Positions 56,224 to 64,000 of a stretch of 64,000 nucleotides of DNA are shown one piece after another; within the stretch, counting starts at the first letter, position 1, and each line of letters begins with the position of its first letter. This stretch comes from Nocardia sp. CY41 (lineage in GTDB: Bacteria > Actinomycetota > Actinomycetes > Mycobacteriales > Mycobacteriaceae): positions 338,754-402,753 of the forward strand of contig NZ_VUOS01000006.1 of assembly GCF_009829325.1 (NCBI RefSeq), read 5' to 3'. The notes beneath the pieces were generated by a model. It did not search any database. It worked only from the letters and a program-made list of their open reading frames with translations, and was not told where the DNA came from. The position numbers and the translations under genes were made by a program.

Positions 56224-57714
56224 TCAGGAAGAGGCGCCGGCACGGTGCTGTTCGGCCGCGAGGAAACGCGCGATATCCGTCGTGCGATCGTACAGATCTC
56301 GGTAGTGCCGGTAGTACTCCGCGTATTTCGCGACGTGCTCGAGGTGCGGCCGCACGGTGTCCACGACGGGATTCCACCCCGAGGTGTCGACCCCGGCCGC
56401 CTCGGCCGCGAGCAGAGCGTCGCCCAGGCTCGCGCCGACGGTATCGGCGGGCAACTGCTGCGGCAGCCCGGTGACATCGGAGACGATCCGGGTCCACAGC
56501 CCGCCTTTGGTGCCACCGCCCACCGCCACCAGACGCCCCGCCCGCCCGCCGGCTTCGGTCATGGCCTCCAGGTTGTGCCGTACCCCGTACGCGATGCCCT
56601 CCAGAACCGCGCGGTAGAGCTCGGCCCGTCCGTGCCCCAGGGTGAGTCCCGCGACGACGCCGCGAGCGTCCGGGTCGAACAATGGAGTGCGCTCCCCGGC
56701 GAAATACGGCAGTACGAGCAGCCCCCGGCTGCCCGCGGGCACGTCCGCCGCCGCCACCACCAGGTCGGCGAACTCTCCGCCCACGAGCTTGCGCAGCCAA
56801 TCGGTCACCGCGCCGGAGGTGGCCATGCCCGCGGCGAGCGTGTACGTATCCGGCCAGGTGCCGCAGGTGCCCCAGAGACCGGGATGCGGGCGCGGGTCGG
56901 TGAGCACCTGCACCAGGAACATCGTGGTGCCGTACATGATCATCGCGTCGCCCGGCGCGCGGACGCCGACGCTGGCCGCCTCGGCCCAGGCATCGATGGT
57001 CCCGGTGGTGACCGGCAGTCCCGCAGGCAGTCCCGTGGCGGCCGCCGCGTCCGCGCTCACCCGGCCGACGATCTCGGTGGGCCACGCCAGCTCCGGCAAC
57101 GTCCAGCCCGGCACGATCCGCTCCGCCCAATCCGTGGCCCACGCTCGTGCGCGCAGGTCGTACAGGGGTACGCACTGACTGGCCGATTGGTGGTCGAGAA
57201 CGTAGCGGCCGGTGAGCCGGTACACCAGGAAAGAGCTCGCCATCAGCAGCATCGCGGTGCGCGCCGCGATGTCCGGCTCGTGCCGGGCCAGCCATCGGGC
57301 CTTCGGGCCGACCGCCTGGCTGGTCAGCGGTGACCCGGCGCGGTCGAGCACGGCCCGCGCGCCGAATTCGGCGTTCAGCTCCGCTATCTCGGCGCCGGCT
57401 CTGGTGTCGACGCCGTAGAGGATGGCCGGGCGCAACGGCCTGCCCTGCGCGTCGGCGGGCAGCAGGCACGGGCCGATACCGGATACCGCGAGACCCTCCA
57501 GCGCGGCGCCGTCGGCCGCCGCCGCCAACTCACGGGCGAGCGCGACGAAGTCGGCCCACCAGATCGTCTCCGCGTCGTGCTCCACCCAGCCGGGACGCGG
57601 CATGGACACCTCGTGCGCCCGCTCGGCTCTGGCGACGATCCTGCCACGGGCGTCGGTGAGCACGCCCTTCGAACTCGAGGTCCCGATGTCGATGCCGAGG
57701 AACACCATCGTCAC
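56224..57714 (-). CDS. FGGY-family pentulose/fuculose kinase
   Basis: 496 aa: MVFLGIDIGTSSSKGVLTDARGRIVARAERAHEVSMPRPGWVEHDAETIWWADF, VSGIGPCLLPADAQGRPLRPAILYGVDTRAGAE, MIMYGTTMFLVQVL, FAGERTPLFDPDARGVVAGLTLGHGRAELYRAVLEGIAYGVRHNLEAM and VGGGTKGGLWTRIVSDVTG. This belongs to the FGGY group close to ribulo-/fuculokinases. Its GTG at 57714 overlaps the stop of the isomerase-family gene (GTGA), so product and kinase are made together: isomerase forms a ketose, kinase phosphorylates it. ATG 57708 is an alternative start. Confidence 0.88.
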   Translation of the reverse strand: MTMVFLGIDIGTSSSKGVLTDARGRIVARAERAHEVSMPRPGWVEHDAETIWWADFVALARELAAAADGAALEGLAVSGIGPCLLPADAQGRPLRPAILYGVDTRAGAEIAELNAEFGARAVLDRAGSPLTSQAVGPKARWLARHEPDIAARTAMLLMASSFLVYRLTGRYVLDHQSASQCVPLYDLRARAWATDWAERIVPGWTLPELAWPTEIVGRVSADAAAATGLPAGLPVTTGTIDAWAEAASVGVRAPGDAMIMYGTTMFLVQVLTDPRPHPGLWGTCGTWPDTYTLAAGMATSGAVTDWLRKLVGGEFADLVVAAADVPAGSRGLLVLPYFAGERTPLFDPDARGVVAGLTLGHGRAELYRAVLEGIAYGVRHNLEAMTEAGGRAGRLVAVGGGTKGGLWTRIVSDVTGLPQQLPADTVGASLGDALLAAEAAGVDTSGWNPVVDTVRPHLEHVAKYAEYYRHYRDLYDRTTDIARFLAAEQHRAGASS

Positions 57715-59123
57715 CGCGTGAACTCGTCCACCGTGACGTCGAGCAGCTCGCACGTCGCGCGCACGGCGGCCCGGTGGTCGCCGGGCACCGCGTGGATGTG
57801 GTTGGCACCGAACCGGTTCAGGAAGTCCTCGGCGCGCGCGTCCAGCCGGGCGAACGCGTGCGGCCACTCCCAGGTCGACTGCTTCATCAGCGTGTCGTTG
57901 GTCTGCTGGTCGTAGTGCTCGAACTCGCCGAGCATCAGCTGCATGCGGTAGGCGCCGTCCAGACGGGTGAGCCGCGCCAAGGTCATCTGTCCCGGCGCGG
58001 CCAGATGGTGCACCGAGGCTCCGCCCGCGGGAAAGAAGAACACCTCCGGATACAGATGCACCTTTGCCAGGTTCTCCGCGGGATCGGCGCTGCGCGCGGC
58101 GAACCAGGTGGCGTGCTGGCCGGAATTGCACAGATCCCAGATGTCGCGATCGGCGTGGTAGTGCCGGACGTCGGCGAACAGCACCGGGGTGCCCGCGATC
58201 CGCTTGAGCAGTTGCATGGTCAGCGCGCCGTCCATGTCCGCTTCGGTGGCGCAGACGTGCGGTTCCTTCGGGCCGTTCCAGTCGTAGGGATCGTTGAGGA
58301 ACGCCTCGGTGACGTCCATGGTGGCGAAATACTGGGTGAGTTCGGGCTGTCCTTTGATCCCCGAGAAATCCAGCCGCCATTCGGCGATCAGTTCGCGGAC
58401 CGCCAGATAGGAGCGGATCTGGCGTTCCAGCAGCTGCGGAGTGAGCTTCGCGCCGTCGTAGTGCACGCCCGCGGTGTGCCGCTCCAGCCACTCCCGCGCG
58501 GCCCTCGCCTCGCCGGCGTCGGCGAGTTCGGCGCGCCGCACGATCTCCCACTGATCGATTTCCTCGACGTCGATGCCGAACTGCCGCTGCCACTGATCGG
58601 TGTTGGCGACCGCGGTGTTCATGCCCATCGGCCGCCCACCGAATCGCCCGAATGTCGAACCGCGCAAGCCCGATACGGCCGCCGCGGCTCGCGCGCGCAC
58701 GCCGATGGCCTCGACGAGTTCGGGATCCGACGGGTCACCCCATAGTCTGCCGTGCTTGCGCCCGATCTGATCCAACGCGCCGCCCGCGGCGAGCATGCCC
58801 ACCATGCCCGGTTGCACCGGGTCGATATTCGACAGCAACAGCAGCGGCCCCGGTATCGCGCCCGCCGCGAGCATGGTGAAGTGCGGGAACGCCCACACCG
58901 CATAGTGCAGAACGGTCAGATCGACGCCCGCCGCCGCGACCGTGCGCGCCACCGAACTCGCCAGCGCGTTGTCGCTGACCGGCGCCGCGCCGCGGACCAC
59001 GTCGTGGCCCGCCGTCTTCAGCGCGGACACCAGCCGGTCCTCGCTGGAGGCGATGAAATCGGCGATGCCCGCATGCACATAGTCGCGGCCATCGGAAATG
59101 CTGATAACGCCGATACGGGCCAT
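57711..59123 (-). CDS. L-fucose/L-arabinose isomerase-family protein
   Basis: 470 aa: MARIGVISISDGRDYVHAGIADFIASSEDRLVSALKTAGHDVV, VDLTVLHYAVWAFPHFTMLAAGAIPGPLLLLSNIDPVQPGMVGMLAAGGALDQIGRKHGRLWGD, GLRGSTFGRFGGRPMGMNTAV, IKGQPELTQYFATMDVTEAFLNDPYDWNGPKEPHVCATEADMDGALTMQLLKRIAGTPVLFADVRHYHADRDIWDLCNSGQHATWFA. This is the FucI/AraA fold with metal ligands Glu (ATEADMDGAL), Asp and His. FucI-type enzymes also convert D-arabinose to D-ribulose. ATG 59123 follows GGGAGGGACC. Coupled to the kinase. Confidence 0.85.
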   Translation of the reverse strand: MARIGVISISDGRDYVHAGIADFIASSEDRLVSALKTAGHDVVRGAAPVSDNALASSVARTVAAAGVDLTVLHYAVWAFPHFTMLAAGAIPGPLLLLSNIDPVQPGMVGMLAAGGALDQIGRKHGRLWGDPSDPELVEAIGVRARAAAAVSGLRGSTFGRFGGRPMGMNTAVANTDQWQRQFGIDVEEIDQWEIVRRAELADAGEARAAREWLERHTAGVHYDGAKLTPQLLERQIRSYLAVRELIAEWRLDFSGIKGQPELTQYFATMDVTEAFLNDPYDWNGPKEPHVCATEADMDGALTMQLLKRIAGTPVLFADVRHYHADRDIWDLCNSGQHATWFAARSADPAENLAKVHLYPEVFFFPAGGASVHHLAAPGQMTLARLTRLDGAYRMQLMLGEFEHYDQQTNDTLMKQSTWEWPHAFARLDARAEDFLNRFGANHIHAVPGDHRAAVRATCELLDVTVDEFTR

Positions 59124-59232
59124 GCCGGTCCCTCCCGTAGGTGGGGTGATCGGAGAGTTCGACTCGATCAACAGATACCAGCCGCGGCCGGGCCGCAGAC
59201 GCGTTTCGCCGAAATCGCGCGCGCCGGTCCGC

Positions 59233-60111
59233 CTAGCGCGGAACCGTTTTGACGACGCGCGACTGCGGAAAGCGAAGCGGCGCCAGATGGACCCCGCCCT
59301 GACCCCAGCCCGCGCTGGTGATCCACCACCGGCCGTCGTCGTGGATCACTTCGGCGGCGTGCGCGGCGATGTGGCCGACCTTGTCGCCGATGCGGAAGCG
59401 AAAAGGGCTGTCGCTGCGGAAGACATCGGTGCCGACATATCGCGGGCGTGGACCGATGAACAGATACCACCACCCATCATGCCGGACGACGTAAGGGGAT
59501 TCGGTATTGCCCGCTTCGGTGCCTTTGACCGGGTCCGTGTAGGCGATATGCCGCTCGCCCCAGTGCACGAGATCGGTGCTGGTGCGGTAGGCGACGACGT
59601 GATGACCCCCCGCGGGGGTGCTGGTCGCGCAGTAGTACAGCACCCACTGGTCGCCCACGCGCACCACCATGGGGTCGCGCGCGTCGTAGCCGTCGTGGAA
59701 CACGGGGCCCGCCGGCGATCTGGTCCAGCGGAACAGGTCCGGTGAGGTCGCCAGGTTCATCGCCGCGCCGGTGCGGTCGGCACCACCCGCCGCGTAGAAC
59801 ATGTAGTACTGCCCATGGGCGTCGACCACGTAAGGCGCCCACAGATGCGTTTCGCCGTAGTCCCGGTCCACTCGCAGGGCGCAATCGTGCTTGATCCACG
59901 GCCCGTGCAGCCGGTCCGCGACGGCGTGGGCGAACTCGGTCTCGTCGAACGGGTCCGCCGGTTCGGGATGGGTGATTCCGAAAAGATGCCACCGTCCGGC
60001 ATAGTCACGAACAATCGTGTGGTCGTTGATGTACCACGGTTCCGTTTCACCGGCGCTCGGGTCGTAGATCCGTCCGAAAGCTCCCGCCCGAACCACCTCC
60101 CGTGTCGTCAT
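59233..60111 (-). CDS. GH43/GH68-clan beta-propeller glycosidase-like protein
   Basis: 292 aa five-bladed-propeller pattern: NDHTIVRDYAGRWHLFGITHPEPADPFDETEFAHAVAD, THLWAPYVVDAHGQYYMFYAAGGADR, HDGYDARDPMVVRVGDQWVLYYCATST, GNTESPYVVRHDGWWYLFIGPRP and the last blade DDGRWWITSAGWGQGGVHLAPL. Acidic residues in ARDP and NTESPYV suit the GH43 catalytic trio (Asp/Asp/Glu). No signal peptide. Members often release arabinofuranose or xylose. ATG 60111; 109 nt before the isomerase gene, probably the same transcript. Confidence 0.82.
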   Translation of the reverse strand: MTTREVVRAGAFGRIYDPSAGETEPWYINDHTIVRDYAGRWHLFGITHPEPADPFDETEFAHAVADRLHGPWIKHDCALRVDRDYGETHLWAPYVVDAHGQYYMFYAAGGADRTGAAMNLATSPDLFRWTRSPAGPVFHDGYDARDPMVVRVGDQWVLYYCATSTPAGGHHVVAYRTSTDLVHWGERHIAYTDPVKGTEAGNTESPYVVRHDGWWYLFIGPRPRYVGTDVFRSDSPFRFRIGDKVGHIAAHAAEVIHDDGRWWITSAGWGQGGVHLAPLRFPQSRVVKTVPR

Positions 60112-60210
60112 AGGTTCATAATGCGCCGGGGTATGCGTCCGTGTGCCGTCCTGCGGATATCGGTGGATCTCGGCACAGGCATCGTCCGCGGGACAGGTGA
60201 TTGCGGGCGG

Positions 60211-62511
60211 TCATACGCGAACGGTGACACTGCGCCGCAGGTACTCCGCCGTCAGCGACCGGTGATCCGCCAGCAAGGCCGCCGGGGTCCCGGCGAAAAC
60301 TATCTCGCCGCCGTGCTTTCCGCCGTCGGGTCCGAGATCGATCACCCAATCCGCGCGCGCGACGACGTCCAGGTCGTGCTCGACGACGATCACCGTGTTG
60401 CCCGCGTCGACCAGCCGGTCCAGCAGCCCCACCAGGGTGTCGACGTCGGACATGTGCAGCCCGGTGGTCGGCTCGTCCAGCACGTAGACCCCCGCGCCGT
60501 CGCGCCGCTGGAGATGATCGGCCAACTTGACGCGCTGGCGCTCGCCGCCGGACAGCGAGGAGAGCGCGCGGCCGAGAGTGAGGTAGCCGAGACCGACGTC
60601 GAGCAGTGCCCGCAACGGTGTGCCGATGCGCCGGTCCCCGTCCGGTGCCCAGAAATCGAGCGCCGCTTCAGCGGACATCTCCAGGACGTCGGCGATCGAC
60701 GCGCCGCGGATCTCGTAGGCGAGCGCTTCGGGCCGGTACCTGCGCCCGTGACAGCTCTGGCAGACCGTGGTGACCGGGTCCATGTATGCCAAGTCGGTGA
60801 AGATCACTCCCGCACCGTCGCATTCGCCGCAGGCGCCGTCCGAGTTGAAACTGAACAACCCCGGTCGGACGCCGTGTCGCTTGGCGAAGAGCTGACGCAG
60901 CGGGTCCATGATGCCGAGATAGGTGGCGGGGCTGGAACGTCGCGAGGCGGCGATCGCGGACTGGTTCACCGCGATGACCTGTGGGTGCGCGGTGACGAAC
61001 GCCCCCGACACCAGCGTGCTCTTGCCGGACCCGGCCACGCCGGTCACCGCCGTGAGCACGCCGGTCGGGAACCGGGCGGTCAGGTTCTTGAGGTTGTAGG
61101 CGTCGGCATCGGCGACGGTGAGCCAACCCGTCGGCTGCCGGACCTCTTCCTTCACCCGCCGCGCGCGGCGCAATCCCGCACCGGTGGGTGTCCGTGCGAC
61201 CCGCAGCTGATCGACCGTGCCCTGGAACACGACCTGTCCGCCGTGCGAACCGGCGCCGGGCCCCATGTCGACCACATGGTCGGCGACGGCGATGACATCG
61301 GGGGAATGCTCCACCACCAGCACGGTGTTGCCCTTGTCCCGCAGCCGCCGCAACAGTGAGTTGAGACGTCCGACATCGCGGGGATGCATGCCGACGCTCG
61401 GCTCGTCGAAGATGTAGGTCATGCCGGTGAGGCTGGAGCCGAGATGCCGGACGACCTTCAGCCGCTGCGCCTCGCCGCCGGACAGGGTCGCGGTCTCCCG
61501 ATCGAGCGACAGATAGCCGAGCCCGACCTCCTCGATCCGGCGCAGCCGGGCGATGGCCGCCTGCGCGATCGGGCGAGCCACCGGATCAACCAGGCCTGTG
61601 AGCACCTCGATGAGGTCGGTGACCTCCAGCCTGCCGTAGTCCGCGATGCCGAGCCCGTCGATGCGGCTCGCCAGCGCGGCGGCATTGAGCCTGGCGCCCC
61701 CGCAGTCCGGGCAGACCTCCTCGGTGACCACCGCGCGGGCGGCTTCCCGATTCTTGTCCGACAACGCGGCGAGGTCGCGCTTGATATACAGGCGATCGAA
61801 CCGCTCCAGCAGACCTTCATAAGCGTTGTTCCCCGCCGAGCCGTTCCGGTTCTTACGCGGCACCCGGAATCCCTTGCCGTGCAGAAACAATCGCCATTCC
61901 TCCGGACCGAAGTCCCGCAGCGGCTTGTCGGGATCGAAAAGCCCGGACTCGGCGTAGAGCTGCCACTGGAACGTTCCGACCGCGAACGGCCCGAAGGTGA
62001 TCGCGCCCTCGTTGAGCGACTTGCCGGTATCGAGCAGCTTGTCCAGATCCGGGCGCACCACCTGCCCCAGGCCGCCGCACGCGGGGCACATGCCCAGCGG
62101 ATCGTTGAACGAGTAGCGAGTCGCCTCGCCCGCGCTCGGCACGCTGTGCCGGGAGAACAGCACGCGGATGATCGACTGGATATCGGTCATCGTTCCCACC
62201 GTCGACCGGGAGTTGCCGCCGATCGGCTTCTGGTCGACGACCACGGCGGGCGCCAGATTGTCGATCGCATCCGCCTCCGGCCGCTCGTATTTGGGCAGGC
62301 GGTTGCGGATGAACCAGGTGAAGGTCTCATTGAGCTGCCGCTGCGACTCGACCGCGACGGTTCCGAAGACGAGCGACGACTTGCCCGATCCGGAGACGCC
62401 GGTGAAGACCACGATCTTGCCTTTGGGGATCGTCAGTGAGACGTCGCGGAGGTTGTTCTCGCGCGCGCCGACGATCGTGATGGAGTCTCGATGAGCTTGC
62501 ACGACCGTCAC
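60211..62511 (-). CDS. UvrA-like tandem ABC ATPase (UvrA2/DrrC-type)
   Basis: 766 aa with two ABC modules: Walker A FTGVSGSGKSSLVFGTV, zinc CPACGGLGQVV and CPDCGGARL, signature TLSGGEAQRLKVVRHLGSS with DEPSVGMHPRD; then Walker A VTGVAGSGKSTLVSGAF, zinc CGECDGAGVI and CQSCHGRRY, and signature SLSGGERQRVKLADHLQ with DEPTTGLHMSD. It is shorter than the ~950-aa housekeeping UvrA: the UvrB-binding/DNA-clamp insertion is small, as in UvrA2/DrrC proteins linked to drug tolerance. GTG 62511 is used; GTG 62502 is possible. Divergent from the WYL regulator with 54 nt between. Confidence 0.88.
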   Translation of the reverse strand: MTVVQAHRDSITIVGARENNLRDVSLTIPKGKIVVFTGVSGSGKSSLVFGTVAVESQRQLNETFTWFIRNRLPKYERPEADAIDNLAPAVVVDQKPIGGNSRSTVGTMTDIQSIIRVLFSRHSVPSAGEATRYSFNDPLGMCPACGGLGQVVRPDLDKLLDTGKSLNEGAITFGPFAVGTFQWQLYAESGLFDPDKPLRDFGPEEWRLFLHGKGFRVPRKNRNGSAGNNAYEGLLERFDRLYIKRDLAALSDKNREAARAVVTEEVCPDCGGARLNAAALASRIDGLGIADYGRLEVTDLIEVLTGLVDPVARPIAQAAIARLRRIEEVGLGYLSLDRETATLSGGEAQRLKVVRHLGSSLTGMTYIFDEPSVGMHPRDVGRLNSLLRRLRDKGNTVLVVEHSPDVIAVADHVVDMGPGAGSHGGQVVFQGTVDQLRVARTPTGAGLRRARRVKEEVRQPTGWLTVADADAYNLKNLTARFPTGVLTAVTGVAGSGKSTLVSGAFVTAHPQVIAVNQSAIAASRRSSPATYLGIMDPLRQLFAKRHGVRPGLFSFNSDGACGECDGAGVIFTDLAYMDPVTTVCQSCHGRRYRPEALAYEIRGASIADVLEMSAEAALDFWAPDGDRRIGTPLRALLDVGLGYLTLGRALSSLSGGERQRVKLADHLQRRDGAGVYVLDEPTTGLHMSDVDTLVGLLDRLVDAGNTVIVVEHDLDVVARADWVIDLGPDGGKHGGEIVFAGTPAALLADHRSLTAEYLRRSVTVRV

Positions 62512-62565
62512 GTTAGGGGTCGATGAGGTCGGAATCTGTCCTCCTTCGCGGCCATACTGGGCCAT

Positions 62566-63534
62566 GTGACCCAGACCGCCGCGCGCTTGCTGCAGCTGCT
62601 CTCGCTGTTGCAGACCCGCCGCGAATGGAGCGGCCCGGAGCTCGCCGCGCGGCTCGGGGTCACGGTGCGCACGGTGCGCCGCGACGTCGAGCGTCTGCGC
62701 GAGCTGGAATATCCGGTGGTGGCCGGCCTCGGCGCTCTCGGAGGATACCGCCTGGAAGCGGGCGCGGCGCTGCCACCGCTGCTGCTCGACGACGAGGAGG
62801 CGGTCGCGATCACCCTCGGACTGCGTGGCGCGGCGCAGGGCGCGGTCATCGGGATCGAGGAATCGGCGGCCCGCGCCCTGGTGAAACTGCAGCAAGTCCT
62901 GCCGTCCCGATTGCGCCGCCGCGTCGACGCGATAGACGCCACCACCGTGTCGCTCGGCGGACCGGCCGCCGGCCCGATGGTCGATCCCGAGGTGCTCGTC
63001 ACCCTGGCCGCCGCCGCGCGCGACAGCGAACGGATCCGATTCCGCTATCGCGACAAGACCGACGCGGACAGCAGCCGTCTCGCCGAACCGCACAGCCTCG
63101 TCTCCGCAGGCCGGCGCTGGTATCTGGTGGCCTGGGACGTCGACCGCGCAGATTGGCGTACCTTCCGCGTGGACCGGTTGTCGTCACCGCAGCCGATCGG
63201 CACACGTTGCGCGCCCCGGCTCCTGCCCGCCGCGGACGCGGCGAGTTTCGTGACCAGCCAGTTGGCGCGCTCGAGGCCGGTTCGCCACGTGGTCCTACGG
63301 GTCCATGCCCACGCGGACGTCCTGGTGGAGGCGTTCCGCGTGCGCGCGGAGGAGATCGAACCGCTGGACGAGCGGACCTGTCTCCTGCGCACCTCCGCGG
63401 ATTCACTGGAATGGACCGCCGTTCGCATCGCGCACTTGGACCTGGACTTCGAGGTCGTCGAACCCACCGAAATGAAAGACCTCCTGGCAAGGCTCGGCGC
63501 CAAATTGCTCCGGGCATCGGGGAACGCCGGCTAG
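62566..63534 (+). CDS. YafY-type WYL-domain transcriptional regulator
   Basis: 322 aa. The DeoR-like winged helix reads AARLLQLLSLLQTRREWSGPELAARLGVTVRTVRRDVERLRELEYPVVAGLGALGGYRL, followed by a WYL domain (ERIRFRYRDKTDADSSRLAEPHSLVSAGRRWYLVAWDVDRADWRTFRVDRLSSP) and a WCX-like tail. WYL regulators sense nucleic acid or small ligands and often respond to DNA damage, which fits the divergent UvrA-like gene. GTG 62566. Confidence 0.9.
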   Translation: MTQTAARLLQLLSLLQTRREWSGPELAARLGVTVRTVRRDVERLRELEYPVVAGLGALGGYRLEAGAALPPLLLDDEEAVAITLGLRGAAQGAVIGIEESAARALVKLQQVLPSRLRRRVDAIDATTVSLGGPAAGPMVDPEVLVTLAAAARDSERIRFRYRDKTDADSSRLAEPHSLVSAGRRWYLVAWDVDRADWRTFRVDRLSSPQPIGTRCAPRLLPAADAASFVTSQLARSRPVRHVVLRVHAHADVLVEAFRVRAEEIEPLDERTCLLRTSADSLEWTAVRIAHLDLDFEVVEPTEMKDLLARLGAKLLRASGNAG

Positions 63535-63640
63535 GCGCGAATCGATCTTGTCGTGGTCTGAATCACACTTGTGTCATTCAGGCCGTAATCGCACGGGTCG
63601 CGCGCCTCTGACCTGCGAATTCGCGCGCTGGACAGGCGAT

Positions 63641-63669
63641 TTGACGAAGCGTTCGACGCCGCGTAACTT
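63641..63669 (+). promoter_or_regulatory. rRNA operon promoter P1
   Basis: TTGACG (63641-63646), a 17-nt spacer, then TAACTT (63664-63669). This is a near-ideal housekeeping promoter, the best in the window, placed ~330 nt before the window end in the rrn leader. Confidence 0.75.
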
Positions 63670-63802
63670 ATTCCAGGTCAGAGCGACACGGACACCGACC
63701 CGGAGCCGAGAAGCAAGGCGGAGACGCTGAGCGGAAGGACCGGGAAACGAGGTAGGACGAGGAGCGCCTGGCGATCACACTGGCTCGACAGGGAGCCCGA
63801 TT

Positions 63803-63830
63803 TTGGTCGGGTGAACGAATGGGCTAAGCT
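63803..63830 (+). promoter_or_regulatory. rRNA operon promoter P2 candidate
   Basis: TTGGTC (63803-63808), a 16-nt spacer, then TAAGCT (63825-63830), about 160 bp after P1. Two tandem promoters before the leader agree with rrn operons of related genera. Confidence 0.55.
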
Positions 63831-63886
63831 GGAAAAGTTGCCTCACTGAAGTTCCGGTTGATTCGGAGTGAATGTGTGTGCGTGTG

Positions 63887-64000
63887 TTCTTTGAGAACTC
63901 AATAGTGTGTCGATGAATGTCAGTGCCAAATATTATTTTGGTTCCGGCTCTTCCGCTCCCCGTGTGGAGGGTCGGACATTTTTTGTCAGCTAATTTTCCG
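63887..64000 (+). ncRNA. rRNA operon leader (antitermination and processing region, cut by window edge)
   Basis: TTCTTTGAGAACTCAATAG at 63887-63905 is the conserved box A-like element of mycobacterial and nocardial 16S leaders. A GC hairpin region (63955-63978) and a T-run, the usual RNase III processing zone ahead of 16S, follow. The mature 16S gene would begin a short way beyond base 64000. Confidence 0.8.

Noticed and set aside
62512..63093. Upstream extension of the UvrA-like frame by almost 200 codons
   Set aside because: The extra sequence is antisense to the WYL regulator's helix-turn-helix region and has no UvrA character; UvrA proteins begin near ITIVGARENNLRDV.
1..64000. CRISPR arrays, insertion sequences and tRNA genes
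   Set aside because: No regularly spaced repeats, no transposase-like protein and no cloverleaf-type sequence with a GGTTCGA-type arm were found by reading; a dedicated scan could still reveal a tRNA.

Overview
The window is 64 kb of high-GC actinobacterial DNA. The mycolic-acid markers point to the Corynebacteriales (Mycobacteriales), most likely Nocardia or a close relative: an antigen-85-type esterase, a MarP-type CvpA/trypsin protease, a ChoD-type sterol oxidase, a KstR-type operator next to homologues of Rv3531c-Rv3529c, and a mycobacterial-style rRNA leader at the right edge. Family names are assigned by reading motifs; no database search was possible.

Left part (1-12.1 kb): the 5' end of a PucR/RsbRD-type regulator, a truncated acyl-adenylate-forming enzyme, a ZIP transporter, an antigen-85-like esterase, an alpha/beta hydrolase, a translationally coupled NTF2-like / SDR / NTF2-like operon with a broken NAD(P)-binding gene at its end, a VOC protein, ChoD, a GNAT acetyltransferase, an epimerase and MarP. 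From 12.3 to 19.0 kb runs a six-gene operon, read leftwards: GntR regulator, AprB-like 2x[4Fe-4S] ferredoxin, lipoprotein binding protein, ABC permease, ABC ATPase, and an AprA/FrdA-type flavoprotein carrying C-terminal HEAT repeats. Its gene set suggests import and flavin/FeS redox chemistry on an unknown, possibly organosulfur, substrate. It is followed by an ACC-deaminase-like PLP enzyme, a TetR regulator with a 24-bp palindrome at its start, an acyl-CoA dehydrogenase and a large LuxR/AAA regulator.

Middle (26-35.7 kb): an epoxide hydrolase, a membrane protein, then an accessory region with two XRE regulators, a resolvase-fold-like protein, a small membrane protein, a stretch of gene remnants, an ImmA/IrrE-type metallopeptidase, a multi-pass membrane protein and a FAD monooxygenase. 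It ends at a 68-bp direct repeat copied from the 3' end of cysNC. The core then resumes with cysNC, cysD and an IclR regulator. This block is divergent from a three-gene operon (Rv3531c/Rv3530c/Rv3529c-like: unknown protein, SDR, sulfotransferase-fold protein), and a perfect match to the KstR consensus lies between them. Sulfate activation to PAPS, a sulfotransferase-fold protein and sterol-responsive control may therefore be linked here.

Right part (43-64 kb): a hotdog thioesterase, a HAD phosphatase, a TetR/SRPBCC divergent pair, an ABC ATPase with a FadR-type regulator, leuA with a leucine-rich leader peptide and attenuator, an MmyB-type XRE regulator, and a sugar-catabolic block (two FGGY kinases, a GH172/DUF2961 protein, a fucose/arabinose-isomerase-family protein, a GH43-like beta-propeller) that could process arabinan-derived sugars. 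Then come a UvrA-like ABC protein divergent from a WYL regulator, and the promoters and leader of an rRNA operon whose 16S gene lies beyond the window.
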